A DNA stretch of 64,000 nucleotides from Tenacibaculum sp. SG-28 (lineage in GTDB: Bacteria > Bacteroidota > Bacteroidia > Flavobacteriales > Flavobacteriaceae): contig NZ_MQVY01000002.1 of NCBI RefSeq assembly GCF_002954385.1, positions 291,690-355,689 of the forward strand. Direction: 5' to 3'. Each line of letters opens with the position of its first letter. The first letter of the stretch is position 1. Positions 1-8,787 of the stretch are shown piece after piece. The notes beneath the pieces are model-generated. The model was not told the DNA's origin. It saw nothing but the letters and a program-made list of their open reading frames with translations, and did not search any database. The translations under genes were made by a program, and so were the position numbers.

Positions 1-1916
1 ACGTGTTTATACGTTGCTCTTGAGATATAACTAATAGATTGGGCAACGTCTTGCAAATAACCCAAAATTAATATGTAAAACCTACTTGCCTGAACAGAGG
101 TATCGTCTAAAGATTTTATAAAGTAAAAAACGCCATCTTTCAAACTATCAATCTCTTCATTCAATTTGGTTACGTATTTATCGGTCTTTCTTAATTTAAC
201 TAAATCATGATTAGCCAAATCATTTACTACACTAGAATACAATTTATTGATTCGCTTCGCGACACTGGCAATGTGGTCTGAACTTTCATTAATTACACCA
301 TTTATAGAGATTAACTCCGCTCTTTCCATAAACACCTGGTTCTTTTCTTCTTTTGCCTTTTTACGATGTCTAATCGTATTTCTACCAATCAATAAACCAA
401 CTACAAGAAGTAATATTGGAATCATTACTTTATCAAAACTGATGAGATATGCAACGATTGCAGCCACAATAAATGCCGTAATTGCCGTTAAGAACCAACC
501 TCCTACTACATTGATTACCCCTGCTACTCTATACACCGCACTTTCTCTACCCCAAGCTCTGTCCGCAAGTGAGGTACCCATTGCTACCATAAAAGTAACA
601 TAGGTTGTTGAAAGAGGGAGCTTCATAGACGTCGCAATAGAAATTAAAATTCCGGCTACCACCAGATTGACCGAAGCCCTTACCAAATCAAAGGCTGGCA
701 TTTCATAGGTTTTATCTTTTGGTAAAGAAATTACTGGTTTTTGAAATTTTGAATCTATGTATTGCAATGTTTCTTTGGGTAATATATATGCGAATCCGGC
801 GTTAATTCCCATGGCCGCTCTTACTACGACTCTGGAAACTGGGTTTGGTTGAAATTTTTCATGCCCTTCTCCTTGCCTTGACAAATCAATACCTGTTTTA
901 ATTACATTCCTCGCTTTACTAGAAGTCCACAAGGTAGCAACCATAATTCCTCCTGCTAATAAAAGAAGCCAAACATTCGAAGGAACTTTGTTCGCTAAAA
1001 TACCCATAGAAAATTCTGTTGCTGCAACCCCTGATACTTCCCAAGCTTGATAAGAATTCCATGCCGCAATTGGTACACCGATAAAATTAACGAGATCATT
1101 TCCTGAAAATGCCATTGCTAAAGAAAAAGTTCCTACACCTATGATAAGCTTCAAAATATTAACCTTAAAGACACCAATAAGGAATTGCGACAAGCCACTC
1201 CACAACACAAAACTTCCAAGTATAATCCAGGTGGTATTCCCTTCTACTAAATGTTTGATATCTGCATAAAAAGGGGTTCCCTTCATCCCTTTAATTATAA
1301 TAAAATAGGTAATTGCTGTGATGGCAAACCCTCCAAATAAAGCATGTATATAGGTAGGTCGAGTTTCAAAATTAAAGGAATAAATTAATCGCGAAACAAA
1401 TTGAACCAAGGCACCAATTGAAAACGCAACCACTACCGAAAGTAAAATTCCATTAATAATTTCTACTGCCTTCTTGTGGTTGATGTAATTCCAAATATCC
1501 GAAATGGTTTGTGCCTCGTTTTGAGAAATTTTTATTAAGGAGATACAAACTGCAGCACCGAGTAATTCAAACACAATGGATACCGTCGTAGAGGTTGGCA
1601 TTCCGAGAGAATTAAAAACATCTAACAATAGAATATCGGTAATCATAACCGCCATAAAAATGAACATAATGTCTTGAAAAACAAACATCCCTGGGTTAAA
1701 TATTCCTTTTCGTGCCACTTCCATCATACCACTTGAAGTAACCGCACCAAAGAAAACACCAACACTAGCAATTAGCATTATATTTCGAATTTTTATGGCT
1801 TTAGAACCGATAGCTGAATTTAAAAAATTCACAGCATCATTACTCACACCAACCACCAAGTCAACGATAGCAAGAATTGCTAGCGCTATCAACATTAAAA
1901 TGTACGGATCTCCCAT
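1..1916 (-). CDS. PiT-family inorganic phosphate transporter with C-terminal PhoU-like region (3' end cut by window edge)
   Basis: This is a membrane carrier predicted to import inorganic phosphate with a cation. Reading the minus strand from the ATG at 1916 gives at least 638 uninterrupted codons running off the left edge. The two inverted halves of PiT proteins show their signatures: GVSNDAVNF near residue 23 and SGNDLVNF near residue 270. About ten hydrophobic segments surround them. After the last segment (near residue 510) comes a soluble, lysine-rich helical stretch resembling the PhoU-like tail found in Bacteroidota PiT proteins. A -7 box lies just upstream. Its neighbours are a metallophosphoesterase and a probable extracellular nuclease locus, which fits phosphate acquisition. 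Family assignment is secure; the substrate is inferred from the family. Confidence 0.93.
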   Translation of the reverse strand, partial: MGDPYILMLIALAILAIVDLVVGVSNDAVNFLNSAIGSKAIKIRNIMLIASVGVFFGAVTSSGMMEVARKGIFNPGMFVFQDIMFIFMAVMITDILLLDVFNSLGMPTSTTVSIVFELLGAAVCISLIKISQNEAQTISDIWNYINHKKAVEIINGILLSVVVAFSIGALVQFVSRLIYSFNFETRPTYIHALFGGFAITAITYFIIIKGMKGTPFYADIKHLVEGNTTWIILGSFVLWSGLSQFLIGVFKVNILKLIIGVGTFSLAMAFSGNDLVNFIGVPIAAWNSYQAWEVSGVAATEFSMGILANKVPSNVWLLLLAGGIMVATLWTSSKARNVIKTGIDLSRQGEGHEKFQPNPVSRVVVRAAMGINAGFAYILPKETLQYIDSKFQKPVISLPKDKTYEMPAFDLVRASVNLVVAGILISIATSMKLPLSTTYVTFMVAMGTSLADRAWGRESAVYRVAGVINVVGGWFLTAITAFIVAAIVAYLISFDKVMIPILLLVVGLLIGRNTIRHRKKAKEEKNQVFMERAELISINGVINESSDHIASVAKRINKLYSSVVNDLANHDLVKLRKTDKYVTKLNEEIDSLKDGVFYFIKSLDDTSVQASRFYILILGYLQDVAQSISYISRATYKH

Positions 1917-1939
1917 TTCTTCTCTCTAATTAAGTTTTG

Positions 1940-1947
1940 CAAAAGTA
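1940..1947 (-). promoter_or_regulatory. -7 promoter box of the phosphate transporter gene
   Basis: The minus strand reads TACTTTTG, matching the Bacteroidota -7 consensus TAnnTTTG. It ends 23 bases before the ATG at 1916, giving a leader of roughly 18 bases. No convincing -33 element is visible. Confidence 0.5.
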
Positions 1948-2043
1948 ACAACATAACCAAAAGGTAATGTTACGTGTATGTTATATTTAACGTAGCGAAT
2001 ATCCTAAATTATCTTGAATTTACAGGTATAAGATAGGTATTTT

Positions 2044-2928
2044 TTACATGTATTCGTGTAACTTGCTTGGCCCCTCTAAAGCAGTTCTTTTTATTTCCAT
2101 TAACCCATCTGCATTGGCCTCAAAAAACCATTTCACGAGTGTAATACAATCTTTTTCTATCTCTATGCCTGTAATACATCTCGGATGCACACAACTCCCA
2201 TCGTTAAAATAAGGTGCCTCGGTTTTTGTAGGAAATCTAGGACGATGCGTATGCCCCGCAATTAGCATTTGGTTATTATTTTGTCTAACCCATGATTGTA
2301 ATCTTTTCTCTACCTTTATTAGCTCTCTATGGTTTTGGGCAGGGCTTGTAGGATCCTTTATTCCAATTATTTGTAAAGGTCGCCAAAGATAACGGACTAA
2401 AAATTTACTTAACTTCCAAAAAATATAGTTAAAAGGATCTGCCTGATGCCCGTGTAAAAGAAAAATAGATTTACCGTCTTCTCTCGTTAAAGTAATTGCT
2501 TCCGAAAAGTCGAGATTGGGCATGAGCTCTTTTTTCTGATCCTCGGCACTATCAAAATAAAAATCAAAATTCTTTTCTATGGCCTTCTTTTTTCGGTATT
2601 TCATATCATGGTTACCCCATATGAAATGTAATCTACCCTTGTCATGGAATTGTTTCAACAGAAGATATATATCCTTATTTGCATTAAAAATATCTGCAAA
2701 GTTATTTTCCCATAACTCGTCACCATCTCCAAGCTCTACATAGGTAAATTCTTTCTCCAAATAACTAGATAATGCAAAATGATAAATGGCACGGTTTCGA
2801 GAAAAATCGTCCGCAAAGCTATTATCTCCTCGATGACAATCGGAAAACAAGATAAATTTAGAATCTTCTTTAAGTTCTATTTTTTTTGCCTGTAAAAAAG
2901 CGCGAGTTATTCGCTTTGCTGAAGTCAT
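2044..2928 (-). CDS. Calcineurin-like metallophosphoesterase
   Basis: This 294-residue soluble protein is a metal-dependent phosphoesterase. The metal-binding motifs come in the family order: SDCHRGD with D30 and H32, GDGDE near residue 68, GNHD near 106, HGHQAD near 159 and AGHTHRP near 224. These resemble UDP-2,3-diacylglucosamine hydrolase-like and other class III phosphoesterases, but the sequence does not fix the substrate. There is no signal peptide, so it probably acts in the cytoplasm. It lies 127 bases upstream of the phosphate transporter on the same strand and downstream of a receptor/lipoprotein pair, which is compatible with a role in phosphorus metabolism. Confidence 0.85.
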   Translation of the reverse strand: MTSAKRITRAFLQAKKIELKEDSKFILFSDCHRGDNSFADDFSRNRAIYHFALSSYLEKEFTYVELGDGDELWENNFADIFNANKDIYLLLKQFHDKGRLHFIWGNHDMKYRKKKAIEKNFDFYFDSAEDQKKELMPNLDFSEAITLTREDGKSIFLLHGHQADPFNYIFWKLSKFLVRYLWRPLQIIGIKDPTSPAQNHRELIKVEKRLQSWVRQNNNQMLIAGHTHRPRFPTKTEAPYFNDGSCVHPRCITGIEIEKDCITLVKWFFEANADGLMEIKRTALEGPSKLHEYM

Positions 2929-2993
2929 TTCCTAAAATTTAATACCTTTCAAATATCTAGAAAATTATACGAATAACAATCTAAATATTAGTA

Positions 2994-3026
2994 AATAAAA
3001 AAGCCGAGTTGGTAGTAACTCGGCTT
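2994..3026 (-). terminator. Rho-independent terminator after the receptor/lipoprotein operon
   Basis: A 10-base stem (AAGCCGAGTT with AACTCGGCTT) has a 6-base loop. On the minus strand it is followed by a run of six T. It lies 20 bases beyond the stop codon of the lipoprotein gene. Confidence 0.85.
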
Positions 3027-3046
3027 CTTTTCTATGAAAAATAAAT

Positions 3047-4360
3047 TTACTTTGCTATTACGCGAATATTATCAATCTCAAATGTTGCTGCACCTACTCC
3101 AGAAGAAACATACTTAAATGCGATAAATAAGTTACCTCCTGCTGCTGCTGACACGTCTTGTTCACCAGAATCAGTCCAAGAAGACCAACTACCTGTATTC
3201 GTATCTAAAGTTGGGTTTAGCTTAGTCCAGGTATTGGTTGCATCATTAGGATTTCCACCATTGTAATTGGTAGAATAATACACTTCAATATCTAGTCCTG
3301 AATATCGCTTTACGCTATCAAAAGTAAATACAACATCTCCCAATACATTAGATAAATCAATAGCCTTAGTAATTAACCAATCTTCATTGTCTTGTGGTCC
3401 TCTATTAAACCCGGAGATCTTTGCACTAGGTGCCGGATTTCCAAAACTAACAATTTCCCAAGCTTCGTCTCCTTCCACATCCTGAATAGTCCATTGGTCA
3501 AAGTTATTGGCGGAGAAATTTTCTTCGAATAATGGATCACATCTATTTCCCGTAAAATCTAAATCTCGTGTATCTCTAATGAAAAGCTGTAAGTCGTTTC
3601 TATAGGTGCCAACTACAGCAGTTAAGGTCCCTTTCGCCTCTGGCATAGACTCCGCTTTAAAATCAGAGAAGCCACTATTACGCATAATTATAGTAGTATT
3701 GTCTGCACAACTCTTTAGAATTCTATTTACAGAAAACGTATTATCTATATTTGCATAAGTCTGCCCTTTTTCCTGCGTTTGAATATCCTGCAACTGAATA
3801 AGCATGCATATGTGATTTTCATTGATGTCATTAATACTTGCTAGCTCTCGAGGAACTAAAGTAGCGACTTCCGAAGAACGTAAAATATGCTCTTTGAAGG
3901 CAGTTACTGAAATTCGCTCTACATCCGATCCATTAATTTGCCCAATTTCTAAAACTCCATTGTTCTCGTGCATCGCTAAACCTAAAAGCTTCACATACAC
4001 TTTTCTCCCTACTTCATAAAAAGTGTATAAATCTGTAGCGTCAACGGCTATTTGAATAGCAGCAGTTGGATCTTCTGGTTTGTCTTGAATATTTAAAACT
4101 TTGTACATATTACCTGCTTCATCACTAGAAACAACGTACCCCTCAAAAACCATCTCTCCACCATTATTTACTTCACTAAAATCAACAACACCAAACCCCG
4201 GATAAGCATCTTTGATCGACTGAAGGGTATTGGTAACAGTAACATCTGGCTCTTCAACGTTTACATCCGGAAGGCTATAATCGTTGTTATCTACGCACGC
4301 ATTAGCAATTACCATTATAAATGCTAAAAATGCAATTCTAAAAATATTTTTTGTTTTCAT
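3047..4360 (-). CDS. DUF5689 surface lipoprotein with C-terminal jelly-roll (choice-of-anchor type) domain
   Basis: This 437-residue lipoprotein has a hydrophobic signal segment ending in IANAC, so cysteine 22 is the likely lipidation site. Residues about 45-275 match the DUF5689 pattern: repeated beta strands such as EGYVVSSDEAGNMYKVLNIQD and, near 250, YRNDLQLFIRDTRDLDF. This resembles the OB-fold-like modules found in secreted bacterial nucleases. Residues about 280-437 form a beta-rich module with FEENFS, EDWLIT and a closing FEIDNIRV, typical of choice-of-anchor/MAM-like domains. It starts 30 bases after the TonB-dependent receptor gene and is surely co-transcribed, so it is probably the surface substrate-binding partner of that receptor. 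The ligand is not shown by the sequence; nucleic acid is my inference. Confidence 0.8.
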   Translation of the reverse strand: MKTKNIFRIAFLAFIMVIANACVDNNDYSLPDVNVEEPDVTVTNTLQSIKDAYPGFGVVDFSEVNNGGEMVFEGYVVSSDEAGNMYKVLNIQDKPEDPTAAIQIAVDATDLYTFYEVGRKVYVKLLGLAMHENNGVLEIGQINGSDVERISVTAFKEHILRSSEVATLVPRELASINDINENHICMLIQLQDIQTQEKGQTYANIDNTFSVNRILKSCADNTTIIMRNSGFSDFKAESMPEAKGTLTAVVGTYRNDLQLFIRDTRDLDFTGNRCDPLFEENFSANNFDQWTIQDVEGDEAWEIVSFGNPAPSAKISGFNRGPQDNEDWLITKAIDLSNVLGDVVFTFDSVKRYSGLDIEVYYSTNYNGGNPNDATNTWTKLNPTLDTNTGSWSSWTDSGEQDVSAAAGGNLFIAFKYVSSGVGAATFEIDNIRVIAK

Positions 4361-4390
4361 TTTTATTAATACTTAGTATTATACTTTTAC

Positions 4391-7144
4391 TTAAAATCTT
4401 ATATATACATTCATGAAATATGTGGTACCTCTGCCATACCAATATTTATTTCCAAAAACAGGTGTATCCAAATCAGCATCTGCTTTATCCGTTCTGTAAT
4501 TTGCATTTCTACCTTGTTCAAAACCTCCTGACTTGTACTTATGGTTTAAAATATTATTGATACTCGCGAAAAATCCAACATAATAATCCCCAATTTTCCA
4601 CGATTTCCCCCCTACGGCATTTACAACGACATAATTATCAAATTGTTCTTGTGCAAGTAATTCTCTTGCAATTTCTGGATCGTAGTCTGCAAATTGTTGT
4701 CCGTCTGAATCTAGCGCATAATTTTCTGTTCTCTTTAAAGGAGCAATATCTACATAGGTCTCGTCTAAATAATTGGCAGTTGCACCAATCCACCAATAAT
4801 CCGGATCGCGATATTCAAAACCAAAAGAATAGGATTTCTGTGGTCCTGAAGCTACTTTATAGTCTTTTAAATAACTTGTCGTTGGCATCAATGCAAAACC
4901 TGCATCAGAAGTTAAGTAAATATTAGGATTGTTATTATAGGTATACTGTCCAATATTTGCCGCACCGCGTAACTTTATCGTTGGTGTTACTTGTGCCTCT
5001 AAACCAATCTCTACACCAAAATGTTGCTTATCAACACCCGTTAATACTTCCTGAACAAAAGCACTACTATCTCCTCCTACACCATCCGCAAAGAAAAAGG
5101 AAATTTCAGTCGCATCTGAAATTCCTGTGTAGTATCCGGTAAGTTTTGCCTGAATAATCGGTGATCGTAAAATATAACTAGCATCAAATGCCATTACTTT
5201 CTCGCTTGTAATGTCTAAAACAACATCGTTGTTTTCACGTGGATTTGAGAATGAATTTCTTAGAGTAGGTGCTTTGGTTAAGTACCCTCCATTGAAATCT
5301 AATAAATGACGTCCTGAAATTTTATAGGTAAAACCGGCTTTTGCGCCAAAATTCGTAAAGTCTAACTTCTCTGATTTACCAAAAGAGGTATCAGCGAAAG
5401 AGCCGTTTTGGTATAAGCCCTCTCTTTGGTGTGTTGTTCTTGAAACATCTCCTGCAAGATAAAAATCAAATTTGTTGTATTTAAATTGTACCTGTAAAAA
5501 AGCGTTATAAATATCTGAATTAAAATCATAATTGTAAGCAAATCGATCGCCCTCAGTAACAATTCTATTGGGGTTTCTTAAGTCACTTTGCTTTTGCTCT
5601 TGTGTTGCTCCAAAAGTGTCTACATCCAGAAAACCAGAACCTCCTAATAAATCCAATACATTCGCAAAATTTTCCGACTTTACTTGCATGTATTGTACTT
5701 TACCATTTAAAGTTATATTATCATTTAGTTCAGAAGATACAATAACGTTTGCGGTAAGCTGCTTGCTATCGGTTCTATCTTCGTAAAGGATATATTTTGA
5801 ATTTGTGCTTTCTGTTCCAGAGAGGTTTTGACGAATCATTTCGTCCCAATCTAACTGTCCATCATTTAAAAACTGCTGTAATAATTCGTATTCGTTTCCA
5901 GTACCATTACCCAAAGCATAACTAGGTAGTTTTTGATAATAGGTTGGATCTGGATTAGAACCACCACCAATAGGAATACCATCCACCAATCGTGCCCCAT
6001 TATTGTTAATTCTACTGTTACCCATCTTTCCAAACTGGTACGAAAAATTGGAAGAAATCTCGGTGTTTTCCGAAACGTTCCAGTAGTGGTTTAACATAAT
6101 TATTGGTTCGTAAATGCTACGCACACGAGAATTTCTCATTTTTCCATTCTGATAGCCCCAGTACGGATTGTACTTGATATCCTTTAAATCGTAAACTTCT
6201 TGGGTGTTTGGAGAATTTTTACCCCTTTCATTTTCGGCCGCAATTAGCGTTAAATTCAAACTATGCTTGTCATTAAAAACCTTCTCCAATGAAGCAAATA
6301 TAGAATTCGCATCGTAAAAAGTTCCATCAACATAACCTTCATTACCAGATCTTCTACTTCCGGAAACTGCAACTGCCCATCCCTTCTCCATAAGTCCTGA
6401 AGTGTAGGTCCCCGTAATACGGTTAACATAACTTCTATTCGAAGCAGCATAAGATATTCTGGTTCCTTCACTATACTCCGATGCTCGTGTACTAATATTC
6501 GTAGATCCTAAAACACCGCCAAAAGTATAATTAGATGGGGTAAGCCCATTACTAAACTCTTGATTTCGTAAAACATCATTTAAACCACCCCAATTACTCC
6601 ATTGCGGGCGACCATTGTAGAGCTTATTCATCTCTACACCATTAATTAAAACTTTTCCATTCTCAGAATCTACTCCACGGATACGATAAAACGAACCGCC
6701 CCACTCAAAAGCAGCAGTTCTTAAATAAACGTCTCTTGATGCTTGCAACAAGCCAGATATATTGTCTGCTGCACTGGTATCATCATTTAATTCATCATCT
6801 GTAAGCGTAATCGTGCTTAAATCCTGATCTTCGGAGAGATCTTCGTACATCATAATAATGCCTAAATCAATAATTTCTCCTGACATTTGTACCGGAAAAT
6901 TTTGCATTTCATAACCTTCCAACGAAACCACTACAAATTGCCTTCCATTAGGTATATTATTTAATGTAAAAGCACCATTAAGATCTGTTAATACTGCAAT
7001 TTCATTGTCTTTAATACTAACAGAAACATTTTGTAAAGGATTTTCGGAATCGCCATTAATAACGATACCTTTTACAATTTTTTGGGCTCTCATACTCAAA
7101 CTAAGTACCAAAAACACAAACAATGTTTCTTTAAAATTTCTCAT
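4391..7144 (-). CDS. TonB-dependent outer membrane receptor with N-terminal carboxypeptidase-regulatory-like domain
   Basis: This 917-residue outer membrane protein should import a substrate using TonB energy. A signal peptide (residues about 1-20, ending in RAQ) precedes a carboxypeptidase-regulatory-like beta-sandwich (about 22-100; GIVINGDSENPLQNVSV and DLNGAFTLNNIPNG). Next come a plug domain (about 120-225; RIRGVDSENGKVLINGVEM, NWGGLNDVLRN, FGGVLGSTNIS) and a beta barrel ending in the aromatic residue of VYIRF. The downstream gene encodes its likely surface lipoprotein partner. A secreted EEP-type enzyme is divergently oriented. The pairing resembles SusC/SusD-like import systems, although the lipoprotein is DUF5689 rather than SusD. 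The substrate is unknown. Confidence 0.9.
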   Translation of the reverse strand: MRNFKETLFVFLVLSLSMRAQKIVKGIVINGDSENPLQNVSVSIKDNEIAVLTDLNGAFTLNNIPNGRQFVVVSLEGYEMQNFPVQMSGEIIDLGIIMMYEDLSEDQDLSTITLTDDELNDDTSAADNISGLLQASRDVYLRTAAFEWGGSFYRIRGVDSENGKVLINGVEMNKLYNGRPQWSNWGGLNDVLRNQEFSNGLTPSNYTFGGVLGSTNISTRASEYSEGTRISYAASNRSYVNRITGTYTSGLMEKGWAVAVSGSRRSGNEGYVDGTFYDANSIFASLEKVFNDKHSLNLTLIAAENERGKNSPNTQEVYDLKDIKYNPYWGYQNGKMRNSRVRSIYEPIIMLNHYWNVSENTEISSNFSYQFGKMGNSRINNNGARLVDGIPIGGGSNPDPTYYQKLPSYALGNGTGNEYELLQQFLNDGQLDWDEMIRQNLSGTESTNSKYILYEDRTDSKQLTANVIVSSELNDNITLNGKVQYMQVKSENFANVLDLLGGSGFLDVDTFGATQEQKQSDLRNPNRIVTEGDRFAYNYDFNSDIYNAFLQVQFKYNKFDFYLAGDVSRTTHQREGLYQNGSFADTSFGKSEKLDFTNFGAKAGFTYKISGRHLLDFNGGYLTKAPTLRNSFSNPRENNDVVLDITSEKVMAFDASYILRSPIIQAKLTGYYTGISDATEISFFFADGVGGDSSAFVQEVLTGVDKQHFGVEIGLEAQVTPTIKLRGAANIGQYTYNNNPNIYLTSDAGFALMPTTSYLKDYKVASGPQKSYSFGFEYRDPDYWWIGATANYLDETYVDIAPLKRTENYALDSDGQQFADYDPEIARELLAQEQFDNYVVVNAVGGKSWKIGDYYVGFFASINNILNHKYKSGGFEQGRNANYRTDKADADLDTPVFGNKYWYGRGTTYFMNVYIRF

Positions 7145-7174
7145 AACATATTGGTTCTAACTATTATTCTTACT

Positions 7175-7199
7175 CCCTTTCAAATTAATTTGAAAAGGG
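7175..7199. promoter_or_regulatory. Palindromic candidate operator between receptor and nuclease genes
   Basis: TTTCAAATTAATTTGAAA (7178-7195) is a perfect 18-base palindrome. It is flanked by CCC on the left and AGGG on the right, extending the symmetry with one bulged base. It sits about 30 bases upstream of the receptor start in the divergent intergenic region and has no adjacent T run, so a regulator-binding site is more likely than a terminator. The cognate regulator is unknown. Confidence 0.45.
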
Positions 7200-7286
7200 C
7201 GTAAAAACTACGAAAAAAGAAGGGTTTCAATATTAAATTATTGTTATACATAACACAAAACAAGATTTTAAGTTTAATTTTTCTAT

Positions 7287-7294
7287 TATTTTTG
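7287..7294 (+). promoter_or_regulatory. -7 promoter box for the secreted EEP enzyme
   Basis: TATTTTTG matches TAnnTTTG exactly and ends 19 bases before the ATG at 7314. Confidence 0.55.
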
Positions 7295-7313
7295 CATAAT
7301 TAAATTTTAATAG

Positions 7314-8363
7314 ATGAAGAAAATTATTTCACTTTTTGTGCTAAGCATATTACTGACAAATGGTTATGCACAAGAGCAACAAGGCAACTATAAAATTAGG
7401 ACTGCTGCTTTTTACAATTTAGAGAACTTGTTTGATACCGTTAACGATACGGAAAAAAACGACGAGGCCAGTCCTATTATGGAAATGGAAGGAGATAAAG
7501 AAAAAGTTTACTGGGATAAAATAGAAAAACTCAGTTCCGTTATAAGTCAAATAGGAAAAGAGAAAGCAAATACGAGCCCTGCGATTTTAGGTGTTGCTGA
7601 AATTGAAAACAAAAAAGTTTTAGAAGATCTTGCCACATCAGAGAATTTAAAGAGCAAACGCTATGAAATCATTCATTTCGACTCCCCAGATAAGCGAGGA
7701 ATTGACGTGGCTTTATTGTACCAACCACGCTATTTTAAACCAATTCACTTTGAGGCTTTTAATCCTAATATTTATTCACAAAATCGCAAAGTTTACACCA
7801 GAGATATCCTACTAGTTTCTGGTTATTTAGACGATGAATTAATTCACGTAATTGTAAATCATTGGCCTTCCAGAAGAGGTGGGGAGGCAAAAAGTAGACC
7901 TTCTAGAGAAAAGGCAGCCTATAAAGTCACGCAAATTATTGAAAAGATAAAAGAAAGCGACCCTAACCCTAAGGTTTTAATTATGGGAGATTTCAATGAC
8001 GACCCTAATAACTCAAGCTTTAAGACAGTATTAAAGACAAAAGCTAAAAAGAGTGATGTGGAAGATGGTGACATTTATAACCCTTATGAAAACATGTTTC
8101 GAAGAGGTATGAATACCTTAGTATACCGGGATAACATAAACTTATTTGATCAAATTCTTATAACCTCTCCCTTACTAAATAAAAATAAAAAAGAGTTTTC
8201 AAGTTATAAAATGTTTAAAGCTATGATTTTTAACAAACGTTTTATAACGCAGAAAAAAGGACGATTCAAAGGATATCCATTTCGGAGCTTCTCCTACGGG
8301 AAATACACTGGTGGATATAGCGATCACTACCCTGTTTATACCTATTTGATTAAAGAAAAATAA
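7314..8363 (+). CDS. Secreted endonuclease/exonuclease/phosphatase (EEP) family protein
   Basis: This 349-residue enzyme has an N-terminal signal peptide (about 1-19, ending in GYA), so it is exported. The EEP catalytic motifs are complete: FYNLENLFDT (metal-site Asn), GVAEIEN (metal-ligand Glu), DVALLY, NHWPSRRGG (catalytic His), GDFNDDP (Asp/Asn pair), FDQIL and the terminal SDHYPV (Asp-His). The family cleaves phosphodiester bonds in DNA, RNA or phospholipid head groups. It is transcribed divergently from the receptor/DUF5689 operon and lies near a phosphate transporter, favouring an extracellular phosphate- or nucleic-acid-scavenging role. A cytosolic paralogue lies at 25470. The exact substrate is not determined. 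Confidence 0.88.
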   Translation: MKKIISLFVLSILLTNGYAQEQQGNYKIRTAAFYNLENLFDTVNDTEKNDEASPIMEMEGDKEKVYWDKIEKLSSVISQIGKEKANTSPAILGVAEIENKKVLEDLATSENLKSKRYEIIHFDSPDKRGIDVALLYQPRYFKPIHFEAFNPNIYSQNRKVYTRDILLVSGYLDDELIHVIVNHWPSRRGGEAKSRPSREKAAYKVTQIIEKIKESDPNPKVLIMGDFNDDPNNSSFKTVLKTKAKKSDVEDGDIYNPYENMFRRGMNTLVYRDNINLFDQILITSPLLNKNKKEFSSYKMFKAMIFNKRFITQKKGRFKGYPFRSFSYGKYTGGYSDHYPVYTYLIKEK

Positions 8364-8367
8364 AATT

Positions 8368-8390
8368 AAGAGCTTGCTGGGCAAGCTCTT
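8368..8390. terminator. Bidirectional terminator between convergent genes
   Basis: AAGAGCTTGC and GCAAGCTCTT form a perfect 10-base stem around a 3-base loop. A/T-rich flanks allow termination in both directions between the EEP gene and the convergent hypothetical gene. Confidence 0.85.
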
Positions 8391-8741
8391 TTAATTTTTA
8401 CATAAATCATTTAAGTAATTATTCATTCGAATTTGAAATAAAGTTCCTCGCATTAAATCTTCAATTTGACTGAGCTCCTCATAGGAAACGGCCATGCTAA
8501 CTTTATTTGACGGAGTTTGCAGTAATACAGACCTACATTCTTTTGACGTATTGCAGCCTTTACATTGTTTTTGTACTTTGGCATCCGCTATTTTATCTAT
8601 AAAAACTTCCATTTCTTCTTCGCTTAGATGAAATCCAGTATCTCTAAAGATTATCTGTGTTAAGTTGGTTTTAATATCTTTCCATCGAAAGGAAATTCCA
8701 ATAGTGTTATCGTAAATTTTATGTATGCTCTCCATAATCAA
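8391..8741 (-). CDS. Conserved hypothetical protein with a cysteine cluster
   Basis: I do not recognise this 116-residue soluble protein. A central segment near residue 60 reads QCKGCNTSKECRS, with three cysteines in CxxCxxxxxC spacing that could bind metal or take part in redox chemistry. The rest is a mix of helix-forming residues, with no signal peptide or membrane segment. An in-frame second ATG at 8735 is an alternative start. It has its own -7 box at 8755-8762, downstream of recJ. Function unknown. Confidence 0.65.
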   Translation of the reverse strand: MIMESIHKIYDNTIGISFRWKDIKTNLTQIIFRDTGFHLSEEEMEVFIDKIADAKVQKQCKGCNTSKECRSVLLQTPSNKVSMAVSYEELSQIEDLMRGTLFQIRMNNYLNDLCKN

Positions 8742-8754
8742 TTGAATTGTCGAG

Positions 8755-8762
8755 CAAATATA
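8755..8762 (-). promoter_or_regulatory. -7 promoter box for the cysteine-cluster hypothetical gene
   Basis: The minus strand reads TATATTTG, a perfect TAnnTTTG. It ends 14 bases before the first ATG, giving a leader of about ten bases. Confidence 0.55.
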
Positions 8763-8787
8763 ATCAATTTAGAATAATTCTAAATAG

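Noticed and set aside
247-603. Plus-strand open frame opposite the phosphate transporter
   Set aside because: It is the shadow of a well-supported transporter gene on the minus strand and has no family features.
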